DNA of 42,530 nt from Parvibacillus sp035426385 (GCA_035426385.1 DAOLZQ010000024.1:1-42530), one strand, 5' to 3'. Positions 32,513 to 41,942 are shown, numbered from the stretch's first letter. Numbers and translations: made by a program. Notes: generated from the letters alone by a model not told the origin.

Positions 32513-34369
32513 TTATGCTAAATTATTCAAAATCTTTTCCAAATTAATTCCTCTTCCCAACACTGGTTTAAATAGATCGCCGATTTTTTCTACACGAGCC
32601 GGTAAAGTATGTATGTCAAACTGTGCCGGTTCAAGTCCGTGCTTTACCTCTTTCCATTCCAATGGTGCTGAGGCAGTAGCACCGGGCTTTGGACGTACAC
32701 TATAGGGACTGGCTATAGTTTGTCCTTTTTTATTTTGCAGATAATCTACGTATAATTTCCCTTTATCTCTTTTCTGCAGGCTACGTTCTATAGTAGTAAT
32801 ATCGGGCAATAATTCTACAGTCTTTACTGCTATCAAATGTGCAAAGTCTCGAGCTTGCTTATAATCGTATTTAGCGCCTAAAGGTATATAGATGTGTAGT
32901 CCCGTCGAGCCTGAAGTCTTCACATAGTGCCTGGCACCTGCTGACTCCAATATCTCATGCACTGTAAGCGCTGTTTCGATTACATCTTCAAAGGAATTAT
33001 TTTCTGAAGGGTCGAGATCCATAATCAGGAAATCGGGATTATCCAAGTGCTCCAAAGTACTGTTCCAGGGATTCAATTCGATACAACCTAGATTTGCCAA
33101 ATATAGCAGTGTCGATTTATTATTGCAGATGATATAGTCGATATCCTTATCTGCACTCTCAGAATACAAAGTTTTTGTTTGCACCCACTCAGGTGCATGA
33201 TCTCCTGCATCTTTCTGATAGAAACTTTCACCGGTGATACCACTGGGGAAGCGATTCAAGCTTTCGGGTCGGTTTTTTAAATATGGTAAAATGTATTTTG
33301 CCATTTTATCATAGTAGTTGATCAGGTCACCTTTAGTGTATCCCTCTCCCGGCCAGTATATTTTGGTTTGGTTCGTCAATATGACTTCATTGCCATCTAT
33401 CTTGCGGATTTTGTCCTTATCAATTGTTTTCTTTGGCATTTTATTTTCAGATTTAGTTTGTTTGGAGTTTTTTAATGTCTTTTTGTTTTTGATATCGTCT
33501 ATAACTAATTCGGGTCGTAGTCCAACAAAGACCGGATGCCGAAAGATACCATCACGGGTGATTTCAGTAAATTTAATGGTACATATTAATTCAGGTAAAA
33601 CCCAGGTCGGTGCAGCATTTACAGCTGGCTTTCGTTCAAAAGGGATTTTATCAGTTACTAGATTAGATAAAACTTCATACATATCAGCTAAAGTATTTTC
33701 AGTGAAACCGGTACCTGTGTGACCACAATAGACCAACTTTTCGTCTTCATATCTACCTAGGATGAGCGAGCCAAAATAGCTTCTCGACCCTGAAGGAGCG
33801 GTAAATCCACAGATAATCACGTCTTCCATTTGGGTAAATTTTATTTTTAACCAATCTGTACTTCTTCTTCCTTCAATATAGGTGCTGTGGACATTTTTAG
33901 CAATTATCCCTTCCATCTGTCGCTGTCTGATGAGTTCAAAAAATTCAACTCCATCTTTCACCACGTGATCGCAATAGCTGATATATTCATTTTCAACTAG
34001 CGCTTCTTTCAATAATTCTTTACGCTGGAGAACACTGAGTGATTCAGTTGAAGTGCCATTGAGAGAGAGCAAATCAAATACCTGATAATATACCGGAAGG
34101 TGTGGTCTAATTTTGAATTGCTGAAGGAGCTGAAAGTCCGGCAACCCTTGATCGTTAAATACGACTAATTCCCCATCCAGGACCATTCGATGCTGCTGTG
34201 CCTGAAGTCCTTCCCAAACGGTAGGATACTTACCTTCAAAATTGAGGCCATTGCGGGAATACATTCTGATGGAATCATCTATTTCAGCAATAGCTCTATA
34301 TCCGTCCCACTTTATTTCGAAGATCCACTCAGCATCATCAAACGGCTTTTCGGTAACGGTAGCCAACAT
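32513..34369 (-). CDS. ligD: LigD ATP-dependent DNA ligase and primase-polymerase part
   Basis: 618 residues from the ATG at 34369, but the same frame is open upstream to about 34441 and the residues FIQPMLAT at the junction are the conserved start of LigD ligase domains. Residues 1-300 are the ATP-dependent ligase: nucleotidyl lysine in EIKWDGYRAI (Lys20), EGIIAK and WLKIKF, with an OB-fold. Residues 320-618 are the Pol/primase domain with DLDP metal ligands (about 455-458) and SGSTGLHIYIP. LigD fills and seals broken ends in non-homologous end joining with Ku. The phosphoesterase domain is encoded in the adjacent frame (34426-35052), separated by a one-base shift in a nine-A tract. The intact protein would be about 846 residues, the normal LigD length. 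Confidence 0.92.
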   Translation of the reverse strand: MLATVTEKPFDDAEWIFEIKWDGYRAIAEIDDSIRMYSRNGLNFEGKYPTVWEGLQAQQHRMVLDGELVVFNDQGLPDFQLLQQFKIRPHLPVYYQVFDLLSLNGTSTESLSVLQRKELLKEALVENEYISYCDHVVKDGVEFFELIRQRQMEGIIAKNVHSTYIEGRRSTDWLKIKFTQMEDVIICGFTAPSGSRSYFGSLILGRYEDEKLVYCGHTGTGFTENTLADMYEVLSNLVTDKIPFERKPAVNAAPTWVLPELICTIKFTEITRDGIFRHPVFVGLRPELVIDDIKNKKTLKNSKQTKSENKMPKKTIDKDKIRKIDGNEVILTNQTKIYWPGEGYTKGDLINYYDKMAKYILPYLKNRPESLNRFPSGITGESFYQKDAGDHAPEWVQTKTLYSESADKDIDYIICNNKSTLLYLANLGCIELNPWNSTLEHLDNPDFLIMDLDPSENNSFEDVIETALTVHEILESAGARHYVKTSGSTGLHIYIPLGAKYDYKQARDFAHLIAVKTVELLPDITTIERSLQKRDKGKLYVDYLQNKKGQTIASPYSVRPKPGATASAPLEWKEVKHGLEPAQFDIHTLPARVEKIGDLFKPVLGRGINLEKILNNLA

Positions 34370-34425
34370 GGGTTGAATAAATGAGTCAAACTTTTTTTGT
34401 CCGCTGAGATACGGAGTAAAATTTC

Positions 34426-35052
34426 TTACTTTTTTTTTGATGGTGACTTGGCGATTACTTTTTTTTTTGAACTTTTATTATCTAAGTATTTGGATACTTT
34501 ACTGTTTTTATTCACGTGCTCCTCTGCGTCATATTCGCTCTCTATGGCATATTTATCATTGTGCTTGATGAGCAGCCAGGCATTACCCTGCTCACTATTT
34601 TTTATTTTAACTAATGCAAATTCGCCTTTTAGTTTTTTCCCCTTTAAAATAATTTTTAACGACCCTGATTTTAATTCTTTTAGTAATACTTTCTCTTTAT
34701 TTTCATCGTCTTTCGCATTAAGCGAATCGTAAGTTCCTTCATCCCATATCTCTACTTGCCCTGCACCGTAATTACCTTCGGGAATACTTCCCTCAAAGGT
34801 TCGGTAGTCATAGGGATGGTCCTCGACCATCATGGCTAGTCTCTTGTCATGCGGATTGAGTGAAGGTCCTTTTGGAACTGCCCAGCTTTTAAGCACTCCT
34901 TCCATTTCGAGTCGAAAATCATAGTGCAGATGATTGGCAGCGTGACGCTGTATCACGAAGCGAAGTGTAGAACTATTTTTCTTTAATTTTCCCTCAGGTT
35001 CAGCGGTTTGTTTGAAGTCTCGCTTTTCATTGTATTTTTCTAGAGCACACAT
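34426..35052 (-). CDS. ligD: LigD 3'-phosphoesterase part (frameshifted from the ligase part)
   Basis: 208 residues making up the LigD N-terminal 3'-phosphoesterase domain: FVIQRHAANHLHYDFRLEMEG with the conserved His/Asp/Arg, LKSWAVPKGPS, MVEDHPYDYRTFEGSIPEGNYGAGQVEIWDEG, and NAWLLIKHNDKYA. It trims 3' ends before joining. The frame ends in three lysines and TAA inside the linker, immediately at a run of nine A (34438-34430 on the minus strand). A tenth A would carry the frame straight into the ligase domain. A nearly identical context 20 bases upstream has ten A. The start lies one base after the ku stop, so ku-ligD form one operon. Confidence 0.9.
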   Translation of the reverse strand: MCALEKYNEKRDFKQTAEPEGKLKKNSSTLRFVIQRHAANHLHYDFRLEMEGVLKSWAVPKGPSLNPHDKRLAMMVEDHPYDYRTFEGSIPEGNYGAGQVEIWDEGTYDSLNAKDDENKEKVLLKELKSGSLKIILKGKKLKGEFALVKIKNSEQGNAWLLIKHNDKYAIESEYDAEEHVNKNSKVSKYLDNKSSKKKVIAKSPSKKK

Positions 35053-35053
35053 A

Positions 35054-35821
35054 TTATTTGGATTTTGAGGCGGATAAACTGGCTTTTAACTGCGCCATCA
35101 GATCTATAGACTTTGACGTAGTCGCCACGTGTCTTACTTCACTTGATTTTACACCTTTAGCCTTAGCTTTTATAACCTTCATTAATTCACTGGAATATTC
35201 ATCTTTATATTTTCCGGGATCAAATTTTTGACTCAATTGATCTATCAGTGTCATCGCCATTTTTAGTTCTGCGGGTTTGGGAGCTTTATCCATAATTTTC
35301 AGTTCATCAGTTTTCCTGATTTCCTGTGCATATCGCATTCGCTGAAAGAGCAGTACATTTTCATATGGTCTCAAGATTCCTAAAGCTTCACGATTTCGCA
35401 TGACAAAAGTACCTACACCTGCCATGGCTGATTTCTTAAGCGCTGCCAGTAGCAGATTGTAAGCGCTCTCACCATTCTTCTGAGGCTCCAAATAATAGGG
35501 TGCCTCAAAGTAGACAGGATCTATTTCGGCTACTTTTACGAATTGATCAATAGCCAATAATTTATTTTTCTCAGGGCTTGCCTTTTCAAAGTCGGCGTCA
35601 TCCAGAATGATATATTTCCCTTCAAGATTAAATCCCTTGACTATATTCTCCCATTTGACTTCTTTTCCGGTATCCGCATTGACTCTTTTAAATTGAATGT
35701 TTGCGCCGGAAGCTTTATCCAGCATATCGAAGTCTATGTTGCTCTCTTCAGTAGCAGAGTACATTTTTACCGGAATATTCACTAGTCCAAATCCGATTGC
35801 GCCTGTCCATATTGCTTTCAT
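35054..35821 (-). CDS. ku: Ku DNA end-binding protein
   Basis: 255 residues matching bacterial Ku: MKAIWTGAIGFGLVNIPVKMYSAT at the N-terminus, the beta-barrel DNA ring (KEVKWENIVKGFNLEGKYIILDD), YFEAPYYLEPQKNGESAYNLLLAAL, and MRNREALGILRPYENVLLFQRMRYA. The C-terminus is short and basic. The homodimer threads onto double-strand ends and recruits LigD. It is the first gene of the ku-ligD operon, transcribed divergently from the amine oxidase gene. Confidence 0.96.
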   Translation of the reverse strand: MKAIWTGAIGFGLVNIPVKMYSATEESNIDFDMLDKASGANIQFKRVNADTGKEVKWENIVKGFNLEGKYIILDDADFEKASPEKNKLLAIDQFVKVAEIDPVYFEAPYYLEPQKNGESAYNLLLAALKKSAMAGVGTFVMRNREALGILRPYENVLLFQRMRYAQEIRKTDELKIMDKAPKPAELKMAMTLIDQLSQKFDPGKYKDEYSSELMKVIKAKAKGVKSSEVRHVATTSKSIDLMAQLKASLSASKSK

Positions 35822-36081
35822 AGGAAAGATAACAAAGTTGGTTCAATTTTGGTTTGATGCGGAATCTTATTTATTTGACAAAATTCAGTGGAATTCTCAC
35901 TTTAATAGTTCATAATCTTAAAAGTGACTTCATATTTGAATTTTATTTATTGACCGCTGGTATTTTAGCTTATTGGGAATAATTGGTTGAATCTATGGGA
36001 TGGACAATTCCTCATTAGGGCAGTGGAATATGATAGGGGATTTATATCTTAGTGCATTATATAATAATTAACTTCAGTCTG

Positions 36082-37662
36082 ATGCACTCTACCTTCTTAA
36101 CACACCTACGACGATGTCTAAAACAAGCTATTGCTGAAAATTATGATATTGAGCAAAATGCAAAGCAGTCATTTAAGTCTTCCCGTAGAGATGCATTAAA
36201 GAAGATCGGCCTAGGTGTATCAGGTATGGCACTGGCCGGGATGATAAGCCCCTTGCAAGGAATAGGCCCTATACTGATGGGTGGCAAGAAGCCAGTCATT
36301 GCTATTCTAGGTGGAGGTATCTCCGGTCTTCATTGTGCCTATGTGCTGCAGAAGGCAGGTCTGAAGGCAATGATTTATGAGGGATCAGGTAGAGTCGGCG
36401 GCCGTATGTACACACTGCACGAGCGGTTTGGAAAGGACCGAAATACTGAGGCAGGTGGTGAGTTTTTAGACTCAGATCATTCGGATATGCTTGGACTGGC
36501 ACGAGAGTTTAATCTGCCGCTACTGGATGTGACAGCTGATGGTGAAAGCTTTGAAAGTACCGTATTTCACTATGAAGGCAAGAATTATTCCGTTCAACAA
36601 GTGGTCGCTGCTTTTCTGCCCATGGTGGACCGGATATTGGGTGACCGTCGGCAGTGTGGCGAAGATTTTGATACGCCCTTTGCTGTGTCTATGGATAACC
36701 AGACGTTGGATCAGTATATTTTATCACTTCCATGTGAGCAATGGTTGCAGCAGTTGCTGATAGCAGCTTACGTGGGCGAGTTTGGGTTAGATGCCGGTGA
36801 TCAGTCTGCTATTAATTTTTTAAGCCTTGTGGGGATTCCTATGGATGGTGATTTTTCAATGTTTGGCGAGAGTGATGAAAGGTATAAGGTAATCGGAGGC
36901 AATGCGCAGATAGTGTATAAACTAGCGGATGCTCTACAGACTCAGATTAAAAAGGACTTTGTAGTTTCTGCAATTAGAAAGAAGGGCCGTCAGTATCAGA
37001 TTTCTTTCGGCAATGGGCAGGAAATAATTGCCGATTATGTAGTATGCACCTTACCCTATACTATTGTACGAAACTTAGATTTACAGATTCCTGATATGAG
37101 TCCTTTGAAGCAACAATGCATCAAAGAGCTGGGCTATGGTATGAATAATAAACTTTTGATGGGCGTAAATCAGCGTGTGTGGCGACTAGGTGCACGTCCC
37201 ACTTATGGATATTTATATGATACCATGGTGCATACCGGCTGGGATAATAGTCACATGCAGGCAGACAATCAAGGAGGGGCAGGTTATACTGTATTTGTTG
37301 GTGGCACTCCTTCATTGGAACTAGCAGCCGCAACTTCTCTGGAAGATAAAAAACGAATTCTTTCGCAAGATTCGCTATTTGCATACCTTCATAAAATGGA
37401 TACAGTATTTGGAGGTTTTTCAGCAGCCTGTACCCAGGATCATGAGGTGATCACTTGGAGTGGCAATCCCTGGGTGAAAGGTTCGTATGCCTGTTATAAA
37501 CCCGGTCAAATGTCTACCTTTGGTGGCAAAGAAGGAGAGCCGATAGGAAAAAATTTATTATTTGCAGGAGAACATTGTAGTGTTAATTTTCAGGGTTTTA
37601 TGAACGGAGGTGCAGAAACGGGACGTCTGGCAGCTGAAGAAATCATAAAACAAAATATCTGA
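36082..37662 (+). CDS. Tat-exported flavin amine oxidase
   Basis: 526 residues from the ATG at 36082 (an in-frame ATG at 36052 would only lengthen the leader). A twin-arginine signal is visible: SSRRDALKKIGLG followed by a hydrophobic stretch (VSGMALAGMISPL). The mature protein is of the amine oxidase/MAO family: FAD motif IAILGGGISGLHCAYVLQ, GRVGGRMYT, EAGGEFLDS, and the C-terminal NLLFAGEHCSVNFQGFMNGGAETG. It would fold with FAD in the cytoplasm and act in the periplasm on amines or amino acids. It is a monocistronic gene next to the NHEJ operon and shows no functional tie to it. Confidence 0.9.
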   Translation: MHSTFLTHLRRCLKQAIAENYDIEQNAKQSFKSSRRDALKKIGLGVSGMALAGMISPLQGIGPILMGGKKPVIAILGGGISGLHCAYVLQKAGLKAMIYEGSGRVGGRMYTLHERFGKDRNTEAGGEFLDSDHSDMLGLAREFNLPLLDVTADGESFESTVFHYEGKNYSVQQVVAAFLPMVDRILGDRRQCGEDFDTPFAVSMDNQTLDQYILSLPCEQWLQQLLIAAYVGEFGLDAGDQSAINFLSLVGIPMDGDFSMFGESDERYKVIGGNAQIVYKLADALQTQIKKDFVVSAIRKKGRQYQISFGNGQEIIADYVVCTLPYTIVRNLDLQIPDMSPLKQQCIKELGYGMNNKLLMGVNQRVWRLGARPTYGYLYDTMVHTGWDNSHMQADNQGGAGYTVFVGGTPSLELAAATSLEDKKRILSQDSLFAYLHKMDTVFGGFSAACTQDHEVITWSGNPWVKGSYACYKPGQMSTFGGKEGEPIGKNLLFAGEHCSVNFQGFMNGGAETGRLAAEEIIKQNI

Positions 37663-38134
37663 TATAAAATAGACAATTTAGCCCGAAAGACTTATTTTAA
37701 AGTTAGGCGTCATATAACATATCAATAAGTTGGGTTGTAATTTCCAATTAGAATTTTTAAATCTTTAGATAAATCTGGAATTTGCCAGATTGGAGAAAAC
37801 TTATCACTGATAATCTGTTCCTGCAGGAAGGTAAATAATTATATTGTAGCCTATGTTTTTATCCATTTATCCTGAGGCTTAGCGAGAGGAAGATTACAGT
37901 TATATTGATAGTCTACCTCCTTTATAATTACTATTTATTCCTCTAATTCTAAAATAATTCTGAATCAAATTCTATTCGAATTGAATTATTATTTCAACAT
38001 GAATTAAGGTAAAATATTTTACCTAGTTTAATAAATTAATGAAAATTAAAAGTATGTCAAATGTCATGTTTTTAGTTGCTAATTTATGGAACAATAAACT
38101 AGAGAAAAGGCTTGTAGTTATAAAGCAATTTATT
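37663..38134. promoter_or_regulatory. Palindrome-rich region upstream of the SDR gene
   Basis: About 470 non-coding bases. It holds a hairpin AATCTGG-N6-CCAGATT (37772-37791), a 12-bp perfect palindrome TTCCTGCAGGAA (37818-37829), and an 18-bp perfect palindrome AGGTAAAATATTTTACCT (38007-38024) about 110 bases before the chosen start codon. The last is a strong candidate operator. Confidence 0.6.
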
Positions 38135-38902
38135 ATGAAGAAGTTGATGAATAGAGTTGCCGTAGTTACAGGCGCAGGATCGGGGATGGGTAAAGCTATT
38201 GCGTTACTATTTGCAGCAGAAGGTTGTAAAGTCGTCGCAACTGATATTAGTAGGACGCGCCTGGATAGCCTTCAGGAAGAGGTTATTGCTGTAGGCGGGA
38301 CTGTGACTACCTTAGAATCCAATATCGGAATCGAATCGGACATAGAGCACATGATTTCCACTGCGGTAGAGGTATATGGTACCTTGGATATTTTGGTTAA
38401 TAACGCAGGTGTGATGGATAATTTCCAACCGGTAGGTGAGTTGGAGAATCAGACCTTTGAGAAAGTAATGAAGATCAATGTAGAGGGCCCAATGAAAGCT
38501 ATGCGAGCTGCGATAAGGATTTTCCTGAAAAGTGGAAAAGGAGTTATTATAAATATGGCCTCTATCGGTGGACTTAAAGGTGGAGTAGCTGGCGCGGCAT
38601 ATACTGCAAGTAAACATGCACTGGTAGGGCTGACTAAAAGTGTTGGTTATATGTATTCTAAGTCGGGTATTCGCTGTAATGCCATCGCTCCGGGTGGTGT
38701 AAATACGAACATCAGTGAGACTATTGATAATAGTAAAATTACTCCATTAGTTCAGGATCGAATTATGTCAGGTATGGCGTTGATGCCACGCATGGGAGAG
38801 CCGAATGAAATAGCTCGCTTGGCTTTGTTTCTGGCAAGCGATGATTCCTCTTTTATCAGTGGACAAGTAATTGCTGCTGATGGCGGATGGAGTGCAGCAT
38901 AA
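38135..38902 (+). CDS. Short-chain dehydrogenase/reductase (SDR)
   Basis: 255 residues from the ATG at 38135. An in-frame ATG at 38039 would add 32 poorly SDR-like residues, so the later start is favoured. Classical SDR features: NAD(P) motif TGAGSGMG (about 12-19), NNAGV (about 90-94), catalytic Ser in NMASIGG (about 142), YTASK with Tyr and Lys (about 156-160), and the C-terminal ISGQVIAADGGWSA. Asp in ATDIS suggests NAD rather than NADP. The substrate is unknown. It stands alone behind a region of palindromes. Confidence 0.9.
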   Translation: MKKLMNRVAVVTGAGSGMGKAIALLFAAEGCKVVATDISRTRLDSLQEEVIAVGGTVTTLESNIGIESDIEHMISTAVEVYGTLDILVNNAGVMDNFQPVGELENQTFEKVMKINVEGPMKAMRAAIRIFLKSGKGVIINMASIGGLKGGVAGAAYTASKHALVGLTKSVGYMYSKSGIRCNAIAPGGVNTNISETIDNSKITPLVQDRIMSGMALMPRMGEPNEIARLALFLASDDSSFISGQVIAADGGWSAA

Positions 38903-39167
38903 GATTATTTGCTGATAGGTTGAGAAAAAATTCTACTACACTGAAGTTTGGGAATACAGTATTAGTAAATAATTTTGACTAAAATGTGTTTCTCTATACA
39001 GTCCTTGATTTATTTCATTTAAGGTAATTAAGGATGTCTTGTCTCATACATGATTCGAGTGTATATTATACGCTATTACTCGGTAGCTTTTCAGTAGATA
39101 GATAAATCACCATCTTTAGGATAAATTGTTCTACTTTTGAGGACACCACTCAAAAAATTGTATACAC

Positions 39168-40268
39168 ATGATTGATCTGAAAAGTATCCGAACAGAAGTC
39201 GATGCCTCTTATTTGTATGATCTATTGGCTTCAAAAGAAGAGGATGAGCACGTACGGGAGATATTTCAGGAAATGAGTGGAATAGAGCGTTCGCATGCGG
39301 TAGAATTTCTCAAGAAATCAGGCATGAGTGAAGATCAAATGCCCGGGCCTTCCTGGCGTGCGAAGACACTCAAGGTCATCGGCAGTGTACTGGGATACGA
39401 TTATGTGCTGGGTGTACTGATGGATACTGAAAAGAGTCTGGCCAATACAGTGACCCGCACCCGCCAAAAGGTGGGTTCTGAAGCTTCATTAAGTGATACC
39501 GCTCATGTAGCCATTCTCCGCAACCTCATGGAGCTCAACCCCAAATCTGCTGCCAATGCGCTGACTCGCTTTGAGAAGCGACACCGCACTGTCGGTGGCA
39601 ATGCTCTGAGGGCTGCAGTGATGGGGGGCAACGACGGCTTGGTGTCAAATTTTAGCCTAGTGATGGGTATAGCCGGCGCCACCGGCGGTCAGAGCACTGT
39701 GTTACTCACCGGACTTGCCGGACTTCTAGCGGGGGCACTCTCGATGTCTCTGGGTGAATGGATCTCGGTGAAGAGCTCACAAGAACTGTTTGAGAACCAA
39801 ATGGAACTTGAGATGGATGAATTGGAGACCAATCCGGCGGGAGAAGAGAAAGAACTGGCGCTGATCTATCAGAGTAAAGGTATAGATAAGGAGACTGCCC
39901 GACAGATGGCAGCCGATATCATGAAGGATCCCATACACGCTCACGAAGTGCTCGTAAAAGAAGAGCTGGGTATCAATGCGGAGGACCTAAAGGGATCGCC
40001 ATGGGAAGCTGCACTGACTTCATTTTTTTTATTTGGGATAGGTGCGATAATTCCGGTCATCCCCTTCTTTTTCTTGGGCGGTATGCAGGCGATTGTATGG
40101 AGTGCGGCACTGAGTGCAGTGGGTCTGTTTGCCATTGGAGCTGCTATCACTTTATTTACGGGAAAGAGTGTCTGGATCTCTGGCAGCAGGCAGGTATTAT
40201 TTGGCCTCGCCGCAGCGGCGGTAACCTATGTAATCGGTTATTATCTCGGCGTCAATGTCATTGGCTGA
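39168..40268 (+). CDS. MbfA-like ferritin-domain/VIT1 iron-manganese transporter
   Basis: 366 residues. Residues 1-140 are ferritin/rubrerythrin-like (YDLLASKEEDEHVREIFQEMSGIERSHAVEFL, with Glu and His ligands). Residues 145-366 are a VIT1/CCC1 transporter: ALRAAVMGGNDGLVSNFSLVMGIAGA, GALSMSLGEWISVKSSQELFE, then three further helices ending at Gly366. The fusion matches membrane-bound ferritin A (MbfA), which exports iron to limit oxidative damage. A TACTTTTG promoter-like box sits at 39132-39139, and GGATAAATTG (39119-39128) resembles, but does not match, the shared palindrome. Confidence 0.9.
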   Translation: MIDLKSIRTEVDASYLYDLLASKEEDEHVREIFQEMSGIERSHAVEFLKKSGMSEDQMPGPSWRAKTLKVIGSVLGYDYVLGVLMDTEKSLANTVTRTRQKVGSEASLSDTAHVAILRNLMELNPKSAANALTRFEKRHRTVGGNALRAAVMGGNDGLVSNFSLVMGIAGATGGQSTVLLTGLAGLLAGALSMSLGEWISVKSSQELFENQMELEMDELETNPAGEEKELALIYQSKGIDKETARQMAADIMKDPIHAHEVLVKEELGINAEDLKGSPWEAALTSFFLFGIGAIIPVIPFFFLGGMQAIVWSAALSAVGLFAIGAAITLFTGKSVWISGSRQVLFGLAAAAVTYVIGYYLGVNVIG

Positions 40269-40789
40269 TGCGTGAATTGAATTGACTCTTTGAAATAGGG
40301 ATATTTGCTACAGCTACCCTGTTATTGAGCATTGCTAGTCTGTCGTTGTGAATTACATTCAAAATTTTATCTAACTTTGGGTTACAACAGTGCCGGCATG
40401 ATAGATAATTCGGCGGTTTTAGAGGGTGACTTTTTACAATATGGGAACTGTGTTACTTGAGATACGGCTACTGCAATCCAACTCTGATAGGCTCTGTATT
40501 ACCACAAACAAAGCTATACATTAATCAATTAATGTAACAAGGATTAAACTTGCAAATTTCGATGAATCAGATTATTCTTTACTCTTGATTATGTCAAAGG
40601 ATGGCCAATTTTTTATCACTTAAAAAATATTAAATACATTTAACTATCAATTGGCAAACTTCATCATTGATCTTAGATTTTAATTATCGTATTTATAGAA
40701 ACACTATGGTCATACTTTCGAAATCAATTTTTCACCTATCAAGAGCAATATTAGTTTTATATTTGACTAATCATTAAAATAGAATTAAT
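40269..40789. other. Intergenic region, 521 bases, with a dispersed repeat
   Basis: No gene. The first 90 bases contain repeat copy A: CTTTGAAATAGGGATATTT (40288-40306), TTTGCTACAGCTACCC (40304-40319) and CGTTGTGAATT (40344-40354), each with a near-copy after the cytochrome gene. Close to the next gene, TATATTTG (40758-40765) fits a -7 box, but no good -33 box is found at the right distance. Confidence 0.5.
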
Positions 40790-41773
40790 ATGAAGACCTT
40801 CAAAAGACTTTTTGTCATCGCATTGATGACCATTTTACTCATAGTTGTTGGGATCGTAAGCTATGTAAAACTATTTTTACCCAACGTGGGGTCCGCACCT
40901 GGACTTACTGTTGAACGAACTCCGGAAAGGGTCAAAAGAGGCGAATACTTGGCAAACCATGTGACGCTGTGTATCGACTGTCATTCTACTCGGGACTGGT
41001 CGCGGTTTTCTGGTCCACCCTTATCAGGGACTTTGGGCAAAGGCGGTGAATTATTTGACCAGAAATTTGGGTTTCCAGGAGTATATTATTCGAAAAACAT
41101 TACACCTGCCGGAATTAGTCGTTATTCTGACGGTGAGTTATTTAGAGTAATTACCACCGGTGTATCTAAGGAAGGCAAAGCCCTTTTTCCTGTTATGCCG
41201 TATCATTATTATGGAAGGATGGATCAAGAAGATATTTACAGTATTATTTCTTATATCCGCACATTAACACCAATTAATAATATAGTTCCGGAGTCAGTAT
41301 CTGATTTTCCGATGAATTTGATTATTAATACAATACCCTCGAAAGCGGAGTTGACTGTCAAGCCACCGGAAACTGATGTGGTGAACTACGGAAAATATTT
41401 AGTAAATGCAGCAGCATGTCTAGAGTGTCATACTAAGTTTGAGAGGGGAAAGTTAGTAGCAGGTACCGAATTCGGAGGAGGTCGTGAATTTCCATTTCCA
41501 GATGGAAGTATAGTACGTACAGGAAATATCACACCCGATGAAGAAACCGGTATCGGCCGATGGAGTGAGAATGAATTTTTAGACATTTTTCATACACGCT
41601 CTGATTCTGCCACACTTGCTAAGAAATTGGAGCCTGAAGCATTTAATACCATGATGCCTTGGACTATGTATGGGAAAATGCGTAATGAAGACTTGAAGGC
41701 TATTTATGCATATCTACAGACTGTGAAGCCGATAAGAAATGCCGTGGTGCAATTTTCTCCTGCTGAAAAGTAA
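40790..41773 (+). CDS. Membrane-anchored di-haem cytochrome c
   Basis: 327 residues. An N-terminal membrane anchor (about 7-28) is followed by two cytochrome c domains with CIDCH (Cys61, Cys64, His65) and CLECH (about 210-214), and the methionine-containing MPYHYYGRM and MMPWTMYGKM regions that likely give the sixth ligands. Each domain starts with the usual RGEYLANHV or YGKYLVNAA helix. The protein resembles cytochrome subunits of periplasmic alcohol/aldehyde dehydrogenases, but no dehydrogenase lies beside it. It would carry electrons in the periplasm. It is bracketed by related repeat copies. Confidence 0.9.
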   Translation: MKTFKRLFVIALMTILLIVVGIVSYVKLFLPNVGSAPGLTVERTPERVKRGEYLANHVTLCIDCHSTRDWSRFSGPPLSGTLGKGGELFDQKFGFPGVYYSKNITPAGISRYSDGELFRVITTGVSKEGKALFPVMPYHYYGRMDQEDIYSIISYIRTLTPINNIVPESVSDFPMNLIINTIPSKAELTVKPPETDVVNYGKYLVNAAACLECHTKFERGKLVAGTEFGGGREFPFPDGSIVRTGNITPDEETGIGRWSENEFLDIFHTRSDSATLAKKLEPEAFNTMMPWTMYGKMRNEDLKAIYAYLQTVKPIRNAVVQFSPAEK

Positions 41774-41810
41774 GATATTGATCTTTTCGATTTTTGATTT
41801 AATTGTGTCT

Positions 41811-41889
41811 TTGGCTACAGCAACCCGGTGGCCCTAAAAGCAACTGATACTGTTGTGAATTGCTATTATTCTTTGAACTAGGGATATTT
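41811..41889 (+). repeat. Dispersed repeat copy B
   Basis: TTGGCTACAGCAACCC (41811-41826), TGTTGTGAATT (41841-41851) and CTTTGAACTAGGGATATTT (41871-41889) match the modules after the VIT1 gene (14/16, 10/11 and 18/19 identical), in the same orientation but in a different order. It lies between the cytochrome gene and the decayed antitoxin gene. Confidence 0.55.
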
Positions 41890-41942
41890 ATAAGACCATT
41901 TGCAACTATTTTTAGGAAAATCTGACGCAAATAGAATTTAAA

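Noticed and set aside
39119..39131. Shared palindrome upstream of the MbfA-like gene
   Set aside because: GGATAAATTGTTC keeps only the left half; the right half does not match.
40790..41889. Complete mobile element carrying the cytochrome gene
   Set aside because: The flanking repeats are permuted and there is no transposase or target-site duplication, so only a repeat is reported.
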